Source: Candidatus Poribacteria bacterium (GTDB taxonomy: Bacteria > Poribacteria > WGA-4E > GCA-2687025). From it: 64,000 nucleotides of DNA. The DNA lies in NCBI GenBank assembly GCA_018644665.1, contig JABGQA010000138.1, forward strand, positions 149,710 to 213,709, given 5' to 3'. The position numbers and the translations under genes are program-made. The notes under the pieces are model-generated. The model ran no database searches. It saw only the letters and a list, made by a program, of their open reading frames with translations, and was not told where the DNA came from. This document shows, in pieces, positions 41,504-51,331 of this stretch; positions within the stretch are counted from its first letter, which is position 1; each line of letters starts with the position of its first letter.

Positions 41504-44500
41504 GTGAACTGCGGGAGTTGCGGATACGCCAACGGCCCCAACGCGAAGTTCTGCTCAGAATGCGGCGCCAAGCTCGAGCGACGGTGCCCCGAGTGCGCCG
41601 CCGAAGTGCGACCCGACGCGAAGTTCTGCGACCAATGTGGGACCAACCTAACGGCCGACGCGCAGCCGTCCGCTGAGCTGACCCCTGCGCCCGCTCCGGT
41701 CGATCCCCCACGCGCGGCTGAAGCCGAACGTCGCCACCTGACGGTCATGTTCTGCGACCTCGTCGGCTCGTCCTCGATGGCCGAGAGCCTGGACCCCGAG
41801 GAACTGCGCGAAGTCGTCCGGGCCTACCAACACACCGCAACCGAGGTTATCGAGAGCTACGCCGGGCACACGGCGCAATACCTCGGCGACGGACTGCTTG
41901 TCTACTTCGGCTACCCGGTCGCGCACGAGGACGACGCGCAACGCGCCGTGAGAGCCGGTCTTGGCATTCTCGACGGCATCCGCCGCATGAGCTCCCGCTT
42001 CCGCGAAGAGATGGGCGTGGACGTGCAGGTGCGCATCGGCGTGCACACGGGGCTGGTGGTGATCGGCGAGGTCGGTGGAGGCAGTCGCCGCGAGGATCTC
42101 GCCCTGGGCGATGTCCCGAACGTCGCTGCCCGCCTGCAGGGGCTGGCCGAGCCCGGCGAACTCGTCGTCAGCGCTACGGCCCATCATCTGGTGCGGGGAT
42201 TCTTCGACTGCGAGGATCTCGGCCCGCGCGCGCTCCGGGGCATCTCCCAACCGATGAACGTCCACGTCGTACGTGGGGAGCGCGACGCCCAAAGCCGCCG
42301 CGACGTGTCCGGCGCTCTGACTCCGTTCATGGGCCGCGAGCAGGAGATGGGCCTGCTACGCGACCGCTGGGAACTCGTCCGCGACGGCGCAGGTCAGGCG
42401 ATCCTGCTCAACGGCGAGGCGGGCATCGGTAAGTCTCGATTCACGCAGGTGTTCCAGGAGTCGCTCGCGGCGCAGGACCACAAGTGGATCGAGGCCCGAT
42501 GCAGCCCCTACCACGAGAACAGCGCGTTCTACCCGATCATCGAGATGATCCGCGCCAATTGCGGGTGCGCCATGACATCCACCCCGGAGGAGCAGGTCGA
42601 GAGGATGCGTGAGCATCTCGAGGCGGCCGGGCACTGCGTAGAGGACGATCTGCCGCACTTCGCCGCGCTCTTGGACCTGCCCGCGAACGATGGCATTGCG
42701 CGGCCGGAGGCCCTGCCGGAGCAGCAGAAGCAGAAGACGATCGACGCCGTGCTGTCCCATCTGCTCGCGTTCGCGGTTCGTGAGCCGATTGTGTTTGTGG
42801 TCGAGGATCTGCACTGGGCCGACCCGTCCACGCTCGAGTTCGTGACGCTCCTGATCGAGCACGCGCCGACGACGAAGATGCTCCTCATACTCACGTATCG
42901 ACCCGTTTTCCAGCCGCCGTGGCGCCCGCGCTCGCACGTGTCCCACGTCACTCTGAATCGACTGCCAAAGACGCAGATGGCTCCGATGATCACGCACATC
43001 GCCGAGGGCAAAGTCCTGCCCGACGAGGTGCTCGAACAGATCCTCGCGCGCACGGACGGCGTGCCGCTGTTCGTCGAAGAACTGACGAAGATGGTGATCG
43101 AGACGGGGTTGGTCCGGGAAGGCGGCGAGGGGTACGCTGTCGATGGCCCCCTAGCTCCCGCGGCGATCCCAACAACGTTGCACGACTCCCTGACCGCCCG
43201 GCTGGATCGCCTCGCGCCTGTTAAAGAGGTAGCACAACTCGGCGCAGCGATCGGTCGGGAATTCGGGTTCGATCTCCTGGCCGCGGTGTCGCCTATGCCC
43301 GAGGCCGAACTCCGTGACGCCCTGCAGCAACTCGTCGAGGCTGAACTCGTGTTCCCGCGCGGCATTGGTCGGGCGGCGACGTTCGTATTCAAGCACGCCC
43401 TGATCCGCGACGCGGCGTACCAGTCGCTGCTGAAGAGCAGTCGCCAGCAGTACCACCGACGGATCGCCACGGCGTTGGAGGAGCGTTTCCCCGAGATCGC
43501 GCGGGCGCAGCCGGAGGTCGTGGCGCACCACTACTCGGAAGCGGGGTTGACCGCTCTTGCCGTGGAGCATTGGCGCGACGCTGGTGACCGCGCGCGGGAG
43601 CGCTCCGCGTTGGCCGAGGCCGAGGCGCACTTCACCCGGGGGCTCGACCTACTTGCGACAGCTCCCGACAGCCCAGAGCGCGACGAGCAGGAGCTGTTTC
43701 TAACGCTGGGCATCGGCGCCACGCGCATGGCGACCGAGGGGTACACGGCGCCACGCGTCGCGGAACACCTCGCCCGCGCGCGTGAACTCGCCGCCGCGGT
43801 CGATCGACCCGTCGAGTTGGGAACGGCCCTGCTCGCGTCCGGCGTCGTGGCGATGGTGGGCGGAGAGCTTGTCGAGGCCCACGGACACGGCACCCAGCTG
43901 TACGACATCGCGCGCGACACAGGCCACGGTACGACGCTGGTCGCGGCCCATTTCATGCTCGGCATGACCACCGGGCACTTCGGCCGCTTGCGAGAGGCGT
44001 GCGAGCACCTGGACACGTGCATCGAACTGGTCGACGCCGAGCCGCCCGAGAGCGTCATCTTTCTGCACGGACAGCATCCACGTGCAGTGGGCCTCGCCTA
44101 TCTTGCCATGGCCCGATCGCTTATGGGGATGTTGGGCCGGGGGGCGCGGGCGCACGAGGAGTCGCTGGAGTTCGCCCGCACGCTGAACCACCCGTTCACG
44201 ACGGCGCTCGTCCTCGGGTTCGGCGCGCAGCAGGCGCTGACGCTCCACGGCCCCGATCGCGCTCTGGAGTTGGCCGACGAACTGCTCGCGCTCACCGCCG
44301 AGCACGACTTCCCGTTCTGGCTCCTGCATGGGTCGGTGGCAAAAGGCCGCGCTCTCGTCGAGCGGGGCGCCGTCGAGGAGGGGTTGGCGCTCCTGATCGA
44401 GGGCAGTGGGGCGCTACACGATGGGGGAGGAAGCAGCGACGGCAGCCTGTTCCTCGGCGAGGCCTACCTCATGACAGGCAAGATCGACGAGGGTCTGGAT

Positions 44501-44857
44501 ATCGCCCGTCACGTACGCTCCTATATCGCGGAGATCCACGAAGACGCGCCCGACGCCCCCACGGGCATGGCTGCGCCATGGTCGGCTATCCTCGAAGGCG
44601 GCCTTCTCGCCGCCAAGGCCGAATACGAGGGCGCGGAGCGATGTTTCACCGAGGCGATCGACATCTCGCGGCCGCAGGAGTCGCTGCTGTTCGAACTCCA
44701 GGCCACGATGGGCCTCGGCCGCGTGCGCCAGAGTCAGGGGCGCCACGAAGAGGGCGCGGCCGCCCTTCAGGCGGTCTACGACCGGTTCACGGAGGGGTCC
44801 GACCTGCTGCCGCTGGTCCAGGCGCGAGCGCTCTTGGACGAACTCCGCGCGGGCTAG
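41504..44857 (+). CDS. Zinc-ribbon / class III adenylate cyclase / AAA ATPase / TPR regulator
   Basis: GTG start at 41504 with CGGAGG 9 nt upstream. 1117 aa. Two zinc ribbons: C3, C6, C17, C20 and C28, C31, C42, C45. A class III cyclase domain begins at about 77 (LTVMFCDLVGSSSM, metal D85; YLGDGLLVYFG, metal D129; later GDVPNVAARLQ). Next is a P-loop ATPase: GREQEMGLL at about 280, GEAGIGKS at about 303, and VEDLHWADPS as Walker B. The last 450 or so residues are TPR-like helices. Such proteins couple cyclic-nucleotide synthesis or a degenerate cyclase fold to a STAND-type switch. Soluble. No partner gene is evident. Confidence 0.9.
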   Translation: MNCGSCGYANGPNAKFCSECGAKLERRCPECAAEVRPDAKFCDQCGTNLTADAQPSAELTPAPAPVDPPRAAEAERRHLTVMFCDLVGSSSMAESLDPEELREVVRAYQHTATEVIESYAGHTAQYLGDGLLVYFGYPVAHEDDAQRAVRAGLGILDGIRRMSSRFREEMGVDVQVRIGVHTGLVVIGEVGGGSRREDLALGDVPNVAARLQGLAEPGELVVSATAHHLVRGFFDCEDLGPRALRGISQPMNVHVVRGERDAQSRRDVSGALTPFMGREQEMGLLRDRWELVRDGAGQAILLNGEAGIGKSRFTQVFQESLAAQDHKWIEARCSPYHENSAFYPIIEMIRANCGCAMTSTPEEQVERMREHLEAAGHCVEDDLPHFAALLDLPANDGIARPEALPEQQKQKTIDAVLSHLLAFAVREPIVFVVEDLHWADPSTLEFVTLLIEHAPTTKMLLILTYRPVFQPPWRPRSHVSHVTLNRLPKTQMAPMITHIAEGKVLPDEVLEQILARTDGVPLFVEELTKMVIETGLVREGGEGYAVDGPLAPAAIPTTLHDSLTARLDRLAPVKEVAQLGAAIGREFGFDLLAAVSPMPEAELRDALQQLVEAELVFPRGIGRAATFVFKHALIRDAAYQSLLKSSRQQYHRRIATALEERFPEIARAQPEVVAHHYSEAGLTALAVEHWRDAGDRARERSALAEAEAHFTRGLDLLATAPDSPERDEQELFLTLGIGATRMATEGYTAPRVAEHLARARELAAAVDRPVELGTALLASGVVAMVGGELVEAHGHGTQLYDIARDTGHGTTLVAAHFMLGMTTGHFGRLREACEHLDTCIELVDAEPPESVIFLHGQHPRAVGLAYLAMARSLMGMLGRGARAHEESLEFARTLNHPFTTALVLGFGAQQALTLHGPDRALELADELLALTAEHDFPFWLLHGSVAKGRALVERGAVEEGLALLIEGSGALHDGGGSSDGSLFLGEAYLMTGKIDEGLDIARHVRSYIAEIHEDAPDAPTGMAAPWSAILEGGLLAAKAEYEGAERCFTEAIDISRPQESLLFELQATMGLGRVRQSQGRHEEGAAALQAVYDRFTEGSDLLPLVQARALLDELRAG

Positions 44858-45156
44858 GACCCGTCGCCACAATCCGCCCGACGATGATGACCGGCGACAG
44901 TGTGAACCGAGTATCAACCCTCGGCAGGGCGATGCCCCGCAGCCATCTTGGTTGCGGCGTGTGCCAAAGCCAGCCGTTCGCGTTGCCAGGAACGACAAGG
45001 GGCATCTCGCCCGCGGAGCGAAGGCGGCCCGCGCGAAGTCGCCGAGGCGCCGCGGACGAGCCTGTGCACCAATCGTCTCTCTCGGTACCTCACGATGCCT
45101 CCGCCTCTCCCTCAGCCGCGACGCCGGGCCCCGAGCACAGTCGGAAGGATGACGCG
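44858..45156. other. Intergenic region upstream of SDR gene
   Basis: 299 bp. The frame of the SDR gene is open across it and far back into the cyclase gene, but the composition (long Arg/Ala/Pro runs) and the lack of a start argue against coding. I see no promoter or hairpin I would defend. Confidence 0.5.
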
Positions 45157-46038
45157 ATGATCGATCCACAGCTTGACGGGAAGGTCGCGCTCGTCACCGG
45201 CGCGAACCACGGTATCGGCGCCGCGACGGCGCGGGCGCTGGCCGCGCAAGGCGCGTCGGTGTTCGTGACGTACCTTCGGGTCGCACTCGAAGACTTCGGC
45301 ATCAGTGAGCAGGAAGCGGGACGGGCGACCATCCCCGGCGAGACCCTATATCGCGTCAATCAGGCGAGGGCCGCTGACGAGGTGACGCAGGCCATCCGAG
45401 ATGACGGCGGTCGGGCAGTCGAGTTGGAAGCCGACCTGACGGACCCGGCGACGGTTCCTCAACTCTTCGAGGCCGCGGAAGCGGCGTTGGGCCCTGTCGA
45501 CATACTCGTCAACAACGCGTGCCACTGTGTGCCGGAGACCTTCCTGCCAGCCGGTCATCTTGTCGGCAATCGCGGCGAGGGCGACGACCTGAAGACGGTC
45601 TCGGCAGAGGGCATTGACCAGCACTTCGCGGTGAACAGCCGTGCCACGGCGTTGATGATGGCCGAGTTCGCTCGCCGACACGTGGAGCGGGACGCCAGTT
45701 GGGGGCGGGTCATCAACATCAGCACCGACGGCGCTTCTGGGTTCGGCGGGAATGTCTCGTATGGCGCCAGCAAGCACGCGCTGGAAAGCTATAGCCGCGC
45801 GGCGGCGGGCGAACTCGGCCGCTACGGCATCACGGTTAACGTCCTGTCGCTAGGAGCCGTCCAGACCGGCTGGATATCCCCGGACCACGAGGAGGAGATC
45901 AAGAGGGGATATTCGGTACAGCACCTAGGTCAGCCAGCGGATGTCGCCAATGTCGTGGTCTTCTTTGCTTCCGAGCAAGCCTGGTGGATCACAGGCCAAC
46001 TGCTGTACGTCGGCGGCGGACACGTCATGCCGCTGTAG
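45157..46038 (+). CDS. Short-chain dehydrogenase/reductase
   Basis: Start ATG 45157 with GGAAGGA upstream. 293 aa, classical SDR. Cofactor motif TGANHGIG (14-21), NNAC (119-122), catalytic S189 (INISTDG) and Y202xxxK206 (YGASK). C-terminal ITGQLLYVGGGHVMPL as in FabG-like members. NAD(P)-dependent oxidation/reduction of an alcohol or ketone. An insertion around 40-65 (LRVALEDFGISEQEAG) is larger than usual and may shape the substrate site. Monocistronic. Confidence 0.92.
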   Translation: MIDPQLDGKVALVTGANHGIGAATARALAAQGASVFVTYLRVALEDFGISEQEAGRATIPGETLYRVNQARAADEVTQAIRDDGGRAVELEADLTDPATVPQLFEAAEAALGPVDILVNNACHCVPETFLPAGHLVGNRGEGDDLKTVSAEGIDQHFAVNSRATALMMAEFARRHVERDASWGRVINISTDGASGFGGNVSYGASKHALESYSRAAAGELGRYGITVNVLSLGAVQTGWISPDHEEEIKRGYSVQHLGQPADVANVVVFFASEQAWWITGQLLYVGGGHVMPL

Positions 46039-46646
46039 GGCGCCCAATCATGCCGCGCCGATTCTCACCCGGGGATCACGAGGCATCTCCGTGCGGGGGC
46101 TGCATACCTGCCGTCCATGATGCGCCCGTCGGCGTGCGCTCAATCGTCTCCTGCCTCCCTGGCTCTCGGCGTATCCACGCGTTCGGTTGCTTGCTGCGCG
46201 ATGGCGACGATTGGGGAACACCCCCACGCGTCCGCGGCCATACGGCACTCCAGTACCAGCGTCCACGTGTTTCTGGGGAGCGAGGACGTCACATGCGTCG
46301 GATCAGCGCGTCGCGCTCGCGGCAGGCGCGACATTCCTACACGTCAACGGCATCGACTTCATCGTGGACGAGCGGGAGGCCGTGATCGCGATCCACTCGG
46401 TATGCGAGGACGCGACTGACGAGGCGGCGCTCGCCGCCTGGTTCCGGGCGAACTCCGCGCCTATGTAGGTCGCGTATCGCATGCGGCGCCGCAATCGCCC
46501 GGTGCGGTGTGCTGGACCCGCCGGAGTCGCGGAGTGAGGATGCCGTTTCCCCCGCGACCATGCCTGGGGCGTATCGATCCCGTCCCCAACCCAACGGCGT
46601 GCATCGCGAACTCCTCTGACCGCGCCACCACATGGCGCCGGTACTG
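46039..46646. other. Intergenic region between convergent genes, with gene remnant
   Basis: 608 bp. Only the remnant at 46201-46468 looks protein-like. No hairpin terminator was seen near either stop. Confidence 0.4.
46201..46468 (+). pseudogene. Frameshifted remnant of an unidentified gene
   Basis: Two frames read in order: ATIGEHPHASAAIRHSSTS and VHVFLGSEDVT, then after a shift near 46290 ALAAGATFLHVNGIDFIVDE, then REAVIAIHSVCEDATDEAAL and AAWFRANSAPM to a stop at 46468. The second part has normal protein composition (mixed alpha/beta). No family recognised and no start with ribosome site. Confidence 0.35.
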
Positions 46647-47741
46647 TCAGTCCAGCAGCGGCAACTGCACCGGCCGGCCGGTCTCGTAGCACTCCTGCGC
46701 GGCGAAGGCGATCTCGTGCGTGTGAATCGCGTCTTCCAAGTTGCAGTGCGACTCGCGGTCGGCCTGGATGCACTCGACGAAGTGGTCCATCTGCCCCTGG
46801 AACGGGTGATGCGCCACGTCGGCGCTCTCGGGCAGGATCGCCGGGATGGTCACCCAGTCGTTCTGTCCAGGGTACTTGTGCGACCAGACGCGGTTGTCCT
46901 TCACCGTCCCCTTGTCGCCGAAGATCTGCAGCGGGAACATGTAAGGCATGATCGCGCCGTAGTTCACCGAAACCTTGCCCACCACGCCGTTGTCGAACTT
47001 CACGATGGCGATCTCGTAGTCGTCGTATTCCAGCGGCGGGACGTCGTCGGTCCACTCGCCGGCGATGTAGTTGTATTCGCGCGTCAGGCCCTTACGGTAG
47101 CCTCCGGAGTACGCAAACACCTCCGTCGCGCGCGCGGCCTCGAACTCGCCCTGCGCGGCGAACCAGCGCATCGAGTCGATGGCGTGGCACCCACCGGTGA
47201 GGAAGGCGCTGATGCCGGTCTCCTTCTTCCGCGCGTCCTCGTAGCCCGTCCACCAGCTCGCGATGTCGTGCTGATAGTCCGTCTCGACGGCGTACACCTT
47301 TCCGAGCGCGTCGTCCGCGACCATCGCCTTGACCGTTTCGAACAGCGGATTCCAGCGCAGCACGAAGCTCACGATGGTCTTCACGCCCGTCTCTCGCACA
47401 GCGGAGCGCATCGCGCGCATCTCGTCGAGACTGTTGCCCATCGGCTTCTCAACGACGATGTGCTTGCCCGCCTCGGCGGCGGCGATGGCGTTCTCCGCGT
47501 GGAGCTGCTGCGGCGTGCATACGCAGACGATGTCGACGCCGTCGTGGGCCAGCGCCTTCTCGTAGTCGTCGTACAGGCCGATGCCCTCGAGTTCAGCTTC
47601 GTCCGCGCGCGCCTGCGCGCTGGTCAGCTTGCGGCTGGAAACCGCGACAACCTCGGTATGTGGGTTGTTGTTGAAGGCCGCGATGTGTTGCGTCGACACC
47701 CAACCCGCGCCATGAACCAATACGCCCAGCTTATCCGCCAC
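46647..47741 (-). CDS. Gfo/Idh/MocA-family oxidoreductase
   Basis: GTG start at 47741 with GGGAGGA 5 nt upstream. 364 aa. The N-terminal Rossmann motif is LGVLVHGAGWVSTQH, slightly divergent from GxGxxG. Catalytic VEKP is at 97-100 (K99). C-terminal domain with TDYQHDIASWWTGYEDARK and GGCHAIDSMRWFA as in dehydrogenases of sugars or inositol. NAD(P)-dependent. Monocistronic as far as I can see; the next gene upstream on this strand is 99 bp away. Confidence 0.92.
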   Translation of the reverse strand: MADKLGVLVHGAGWVSTQHIAAFNNNPHTEVVAVSSRKLTSAQARADEAELEGIGLYDDYEKALAHDGVDIVCVCTPQQLHAENAIAAAEAGKHIVVEKPMGNSLDEMRAMRSAVRETGVKTIVSFVLRWNPLFETVKAMVADDALGKVYAVETDYQHDIASWWTGYEDARKKETGISAFLTGGCHAIDSMRWFAAQGEFEAARATEVFAYSGGYRKGLTREYNYIAGEWTDDVPPLEYDDYEIAIVKFDNGVVGKVSVNYGAIMPYMFPLQIFGDKGTVKDNRVWSHKYPGQNDWVTIPAILPESADVAHHPFQGQMDHFVECIQADRESHCNLEDAIHTHEIAFAAQECYETGRPVQLPLLD

Positions 47742-47840
47742 GACTCTCCTCCCGTCTCGCAAAACCGCTCCATCGGCGAAGCCGTCGGATTATGGCATGT
47801 GGGATGTCGGCGCTCAAGGAACGGAACCACGCCTTTGCGG

Positions 47841-48410
47841 CTAGGCCCGCGCCTCGGCCTCAACCGCCTCGACGACGGAGCACAGCTCCACGGTCAGCTC
47901 GCACGGGAGGCGCTCCGCGAGGATGTCAGCGGCCGTCCGGTAGTACCACAGGGAGCCTTCCTTGCGTCCCCCGAACCGCTTCCATACCGCATCTCCTGAC
48001 GTCCGCACGTCCGCAAGCAGGCATCTCGCGTTGTGCAGTTTATCCGCTGCGCAGACGAGCATGACCGACGCGGACGCCGTTCTCAGTCCAGCGAGGAACG
48101 CCTCCTTGCGCGGGCGCCATGGCGGTTTCGGCGTGATGTCGGTGTCGGTGCAGCCGTCGACAATGTCCACCACGGTGGGCCCAAACCGCTCGCGGACCTC
48201 CTGCCGCATGCCGTCGCCGCCCCGGTCCTCGATCGCGTCGTGGAGCAGCGCCGCGATGGCCTCGTCTTCCGTGTTGCCGTGCTCCATGACGAGACTGGCG
48301 ACGGCAAGGAGGTGCGCGACGTACGGCACGCCGTGCGACTTGCGTTCCTGACCACGGTGGGCGCGCGCGGCGAAATCCAGGGCCTCGTAGAAGCGATCTG
48401 TAAGTTCCAT
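47841..48410 (-). CDS. HD-domain phosphohydrolase (SpoT/Mesh1-like)
   Basis: 189 aa. H33 in PYVAHLL, H57-D58 in LLHDAIED and a later D in CAADKLHN form the metal site of HD phosphohydrolases. HGVPYVAHLLAVASLV and the LLHDAIED motif match the hydrolase domain of RelA/SpoT. No synthetase, TGS or ACT domain is attached, so a small alarmone hydrolase or related nucleotide phosphohydrolase is likely. Cytoplasmic. It lies 42 bp from the aminotransferase gene on the same strand. Confidence 0.85.
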   Translation of the reverse strand: MELTDRFYEALDFAARAHRGQERKSHGVPYVAHLLAVASLVMEHGNTEDEAIAALLHDAIEDRGGDGMRQEVRERFGPTVVDIVDGCTDTDITPKPPWRPRKEAFLAGLRTASASVMLVCAADKLHNARCLLADVRTSGDAVWKRFGGRKEGSLWYYRTAADILAERLPCELTVELCSVVEAVEAEARA

Positions 48411-48452
48411 CGCGGTGACTCCCCTCGCGGCGTCGACGGGGTGGACGCGTCG

Positions 48453-49787
48453 TTACGCCACGTCGCGCGCGTAGGCGATCGCCTCGGCCATGAGTTCGAG
48501 CGCGACGCGTATGCGCTCCGGCTCCTCGAACCCGTACGACAGGCGCAACTGACGGCGCCCGACCTCGATCATCGACCCGTCTGGATGAACGCAGTGCTCG
48601 CCCGGGATGTAAACCACCCGCGGCCCCATATCCGGCGCGCCATCCACGGAGGGATCGCCCGTGGTTCTGCTGAGATATGCGAAGAAGGGCGAGTCCTCGT
48701 GCGTCTCTACCTCGCGGAGCGTCAGGTAGTAGTAGAACCCCGCGCGGCCCCCACGGCATTCCACGACGTCGTCTCCCAGGCTGTGCTCCGTCCACGCGCG
48801 CACAGACGTGGCCTTCCGCCGATAGCCTTCGTTCACGGAGCGAATCTGGCGCTCGATGTGGTGGTCCAGCAGGTAGCTCGCGATCTCCTGGTTGATGAGC
48901 GGCGCGCTGAATCCGACGTCGCTCGTGCGTTGGATCATCGCGCGCAGCAGCGGGCCGTCCGGGCCGATCATATACCCGACGCGGAGGCCCGGCGCGAGGA
49001 TCTTCGATAGCGTGCCGACCTCGTACACGAGGCCCGCGGCGTCATAGCGCAGCGCCGACTCGAGGGGTTCGACGGTGGGGTCGTGGACGAGTTCGGCGTA
49101 CGCCTTGTCGACGACCACGGGAACCTCGCGGCCGACGTCGCGGGACAACTCCTCGGCCAACGCCACGATTTCGCGTAGGCGGGCGTTCGACAGGATCGTG
49201 CTGGTCGGGTTGTTCACGGTCACGACGTAGAGGAACCGCACGTCCGAGCGGTCATCTCCGAGCGACGACAGCGTCTCTCGCAGCAGCGAGGGACATAGCC
49301 CGTCCCCGTCCTCGGGCACGGTGACGACGCGGTGACCTACCCGCTCCAAGGTGTCGCAGTAGATGTAGTACATCGGGTCGGCGGTGAGGACGATGCCCGG
49401 CGCCATGACCTGCGCAAAGCTCTCCAGCAGGCTCGTAGCCCCGTTGGCGCCGACGATGATCCCACGGTCGGCGAGGTCCGCTTCCGTGACCCCGCCGATG
49501 CCGTTCCGCGTGTAGAAGCGGCGGATGGAGTCGATCAGGTTCGGCGAGCCCTTGGAGCCACCGTAGTTGAGCGGCACGCGGTACTTGTCGGGTCGGGACA
49601 GCACCTCCTGGAGCGCCGTCGCGACCAAATCGCGGGGGATCGTCCGCTCGTTGACATAGCCCACGCCGAGGTTGATGTCGTAGCCGTCGCGGAAGTCCAC
49701 GGCGAACTGCGTCATCATACGGTTCACGGGCGAGGGCGTCGCCGAGCGGGCGCCGTAGTCCGATAGCTCCACACGTACTGCGTCCAT
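48453..49787 (-). CDS. PLP-dependent aminotransferase, fold type I (class I/II)
   Basis: 444 aa. Class I/II features: NLGVGYVNERTIP at the N terminus, NYGGSKGSPNLIDSI, NPTSTILSNARL, VVVDKAYAEL, and the PLP-binding Lys in VGTLSKILAPGLRVGYMIG. It resembles the valine-pyruvate/2-aminoadipate aminotransferase group. Donor and acceptor are not certain. Runs toward the HD gene; upstream by 42 bp is the S1/P1 nuclease gene. Confidence 0.9.
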   Translation of the reverse strand: MDAVRVELSDYGARSATPSPVNRMMTQFAVDFRDGYDINLGVGYVNERTIPRDLVATALQEVLSRPDKYRVPLNYGGSKGSPNLIDSIRRFYTRNGIGGVTEADLADRGIIVGANGATSLLESFAQVMAPGIVLTADPMYYIYCDTLERVGHRVVTVPEDGDGLCPSLLRETLSSLGDDRSDVRFLYVVTVNNPTSTILSNARLREIVALAEELSRDVGREVPVVVDKAYAELVHDPTVEPLESALRYDAAGLVYEVGTLSKILAPGLRVGYMIGPDGPLLRAMIQRTSDVGFSAPLINQEIASYLLDHHIERQIRSVNEGYRRKATSVRAWTEHSLGDDVVECRGGRAGFYYYLTLREVETHEDSPFFAYLSRTTGDPSVDGAPDMGPRVVYIPGEHCVHPDGSMIEVGRRQLRLSYGFEEPERIRVALELMAEAIAYARDVA

Positions 49788-49829
49788 GTCGCCGCCACAC
49801 GCGGGTGGGAGTAGATCGCGCCAGACCGG

Positions 49830-50732
49830 TCAGTCCGACGAGCGGTCGATCCACGACGGCAACGATACGGACTCGGAGATCGCCCACGCCGTCTCAAACA
49901 CCACGGCGGTGAAAAGCGCGGACGCCTTACCACGGTCCAGGGCCAACGCCCGGATCGCCGCCGCGTCTTCCTCGGACGGGTCTTCGTCGGAGAGCAGAGC
50001 CGCTTCGAGCTCGTACACCGCGTCGATGTGCGTCCTCGACTCGTCGACCGTCGCCATGATTCCGGCCATCAGGTCTTCGCACGCCGCGGGCGGCGTGTCG
50101 GACGCGAGGTCCTCTTCCGTGAGGTCGTGGCCCTGGATGAGCCCGTCGACCTTCTCATGGATGCCGTTGTGAGGCGGCCTGCCGCCCTCCGGGACGCGCC
50201 CGTCGAAGTGGATCGTCAGGTGTAGCGGCTGGCCGGCGTCGTTCGCGTAGTGCGCGAGGATGCCCGCGTACACGAGCGCCTTGCTCTGCACATACGGGTT
50301 GTCCGGCCACTTCCGATGCTCCGCGAACGCCACGGCGAGGCGCTGGGTCCACTCCGCGACCGAGTAGGCGAGGAAGCCGACGTATTTCGGGTTCGCCTCG
50401 AGTTCCTGACATAGCGCGACGAACTCGCCCCGTGTGGGCGGAAGATCGCGGCCCTGGAGCAGTTCGAGATCCAGGTAGTGGTCCGGCCCTTCCGTGGCGT
50501 TCAGTTGCGGCACGGCTCGGTTCTTGATGATGTCCGGGTCTTTCACCGCGTGGGCGATCATCGCCTCGCCGTCGCGGAAGAACCCGGGCATGTCGTCGCC
50601 GAGCGACCGGACCGCAGCGCGTGTCACGATGGCGTGACCTTCAGGCCACCACGCCTGCGCCGGCCCCTGCAACGCGAACAGTACGAGGCCCGCCGCACAC
50701 ATCCCACGCCAGAACTTAGGCACGCGAATCAT
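49830..50732 (-). CDS. Secreted S1/P1 nuclease-like protein
   Basis: 300 aa. Signal peptide 1-27 (PAQA) placing W28 at or near the mature N terminus, as required for the trinuclear zinc site. Further zinc ligands: H33 (WPEGH), H96-region DHYLDLE, H161 and D165 in HYANDAGQPLH171, and H194-E (NGIHEK). The zinc site looks complete. It should cleave single-stranded nucleic acids or phosphate esters (nuclease or phospholipase C-type), in the periplasm or outside. Spacing of 27 bp from the SRPBCC gene implies co-transcription. Confidence 0.85.
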   Translation of the reverse strand: MIRVPKFWRGMCAAGLVLFALQGPAQAWWPEGHAIVTRAAVRSLGDDMPGFFRDGEAMIAHAVKDPDIIKNRAVPQLNATEGPDHYLDLELLQGRDLPPTRGEFVALCQELEANPKYVGFLAYSVAEWTQRLAVAFAEHRKWPDNPYVQSKALVYAGILAHYANDAGQPLHLTIHFDGRVPEGGRPPHNGIHEKVDGLIQGHDLTEEDLASDTPPAACEDLMAGIMATVDESRTHIDAVYELEAALLSDEDPSEEDAAAIRALALDRGKASALFTAVVFETAWAISESVSLPSWIDRSSD

Positions 50733-50759
50733 CCCGCCTCCACCCTACGTTGTCCGGCG

Positions 50760-51185
50760 CTACGAGAGCGCCTGCTTCAACTGACCGAGAAGCGCCACGT
50801 AGATAGTGTGACAGAACTCGACGGCCGCGTCGTCCTTTGCTTCCCAGCTCGACGACCATTCCACGAAGGAGCCACCGCCCTCGGTGATGCTGCGCACCTG
50901 CACGCACCCGACATAGTCGGAGACTTCGTCCTTGGATGCGGGCGACGGGCCGTCGTCGATCGTGTAGCGGAACGTGCGCTGTATGTCGCTGAGCCCAACG
51001 AGCGTCTCGTGGAACACGCCGTTCAGGACGCGCTTTGCGCCCACCTGATCGCCGACCTTGTCGCCCACGGTCTCAACCGCCTCCACCACCCCGGGCGCCC
51101 ACGACAGATCGTGGAAGTCACGAACCGTCGCCCACACTTCGTCGGCCGGCTTGTCGATTACGATGGACTGGTACGTCTTCCCCAT
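50760..51185 (-). CDS. SRPBCC-family (MxaD/polyketide-cyclase-like) protein
   Basis: Start ATG 51185 with AGGAGG 9 nt upstream. 141 aa. The fold signature is SIVIDKPADEVWATVRDF at the start, HDLSWAPGVVEAV, and a long C-terminal helix (FCHTIYVALLGQLKQAL). It binds a small hydrophobic ligand in a helix-grip cavity. No function can be assigned. Probably the first gene of the run leading to the S1/P1 nuclease and aminotransferase genes. Confidence 0.85.
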   Translation of the reverse strand: MGKTYQSIVIDKPADEVWATVRDFHDLSWAPGVVEAVETVGDKVGDQVGAKRVLNGVFHETLVGLSDIQRTFRYTIDDGPSPASKDEVSDYVGCVQVRSITEGGGSFVEWSSSWEAKDDAAVEFCHTIYVALLGQLKQALS

Positions 51186-51331
51186 CTTGCGCGTTCCTCC
51201 CGGTTGTCTAAGGCAGGTCTCGTCAGGCGCGGCACGCGCCCTGGTGATACTACGGAACCGCGGCGTGGCTGAGCAACGCGGCCCCGAGCCCGCCGGGCAC
51301 ATGCCACCCAGCGGCGGCGGGCGGCAACAGA

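Noticed and set aside
43999..45156. Upstream extension of the SDR gene to 679 codons
   Set aside because: The extension runs through the out-of-frame 3' part of the cyclase gene and has shadow-like composition. The ATG at 45157 has a ribosome site and gives a normal SDR length.
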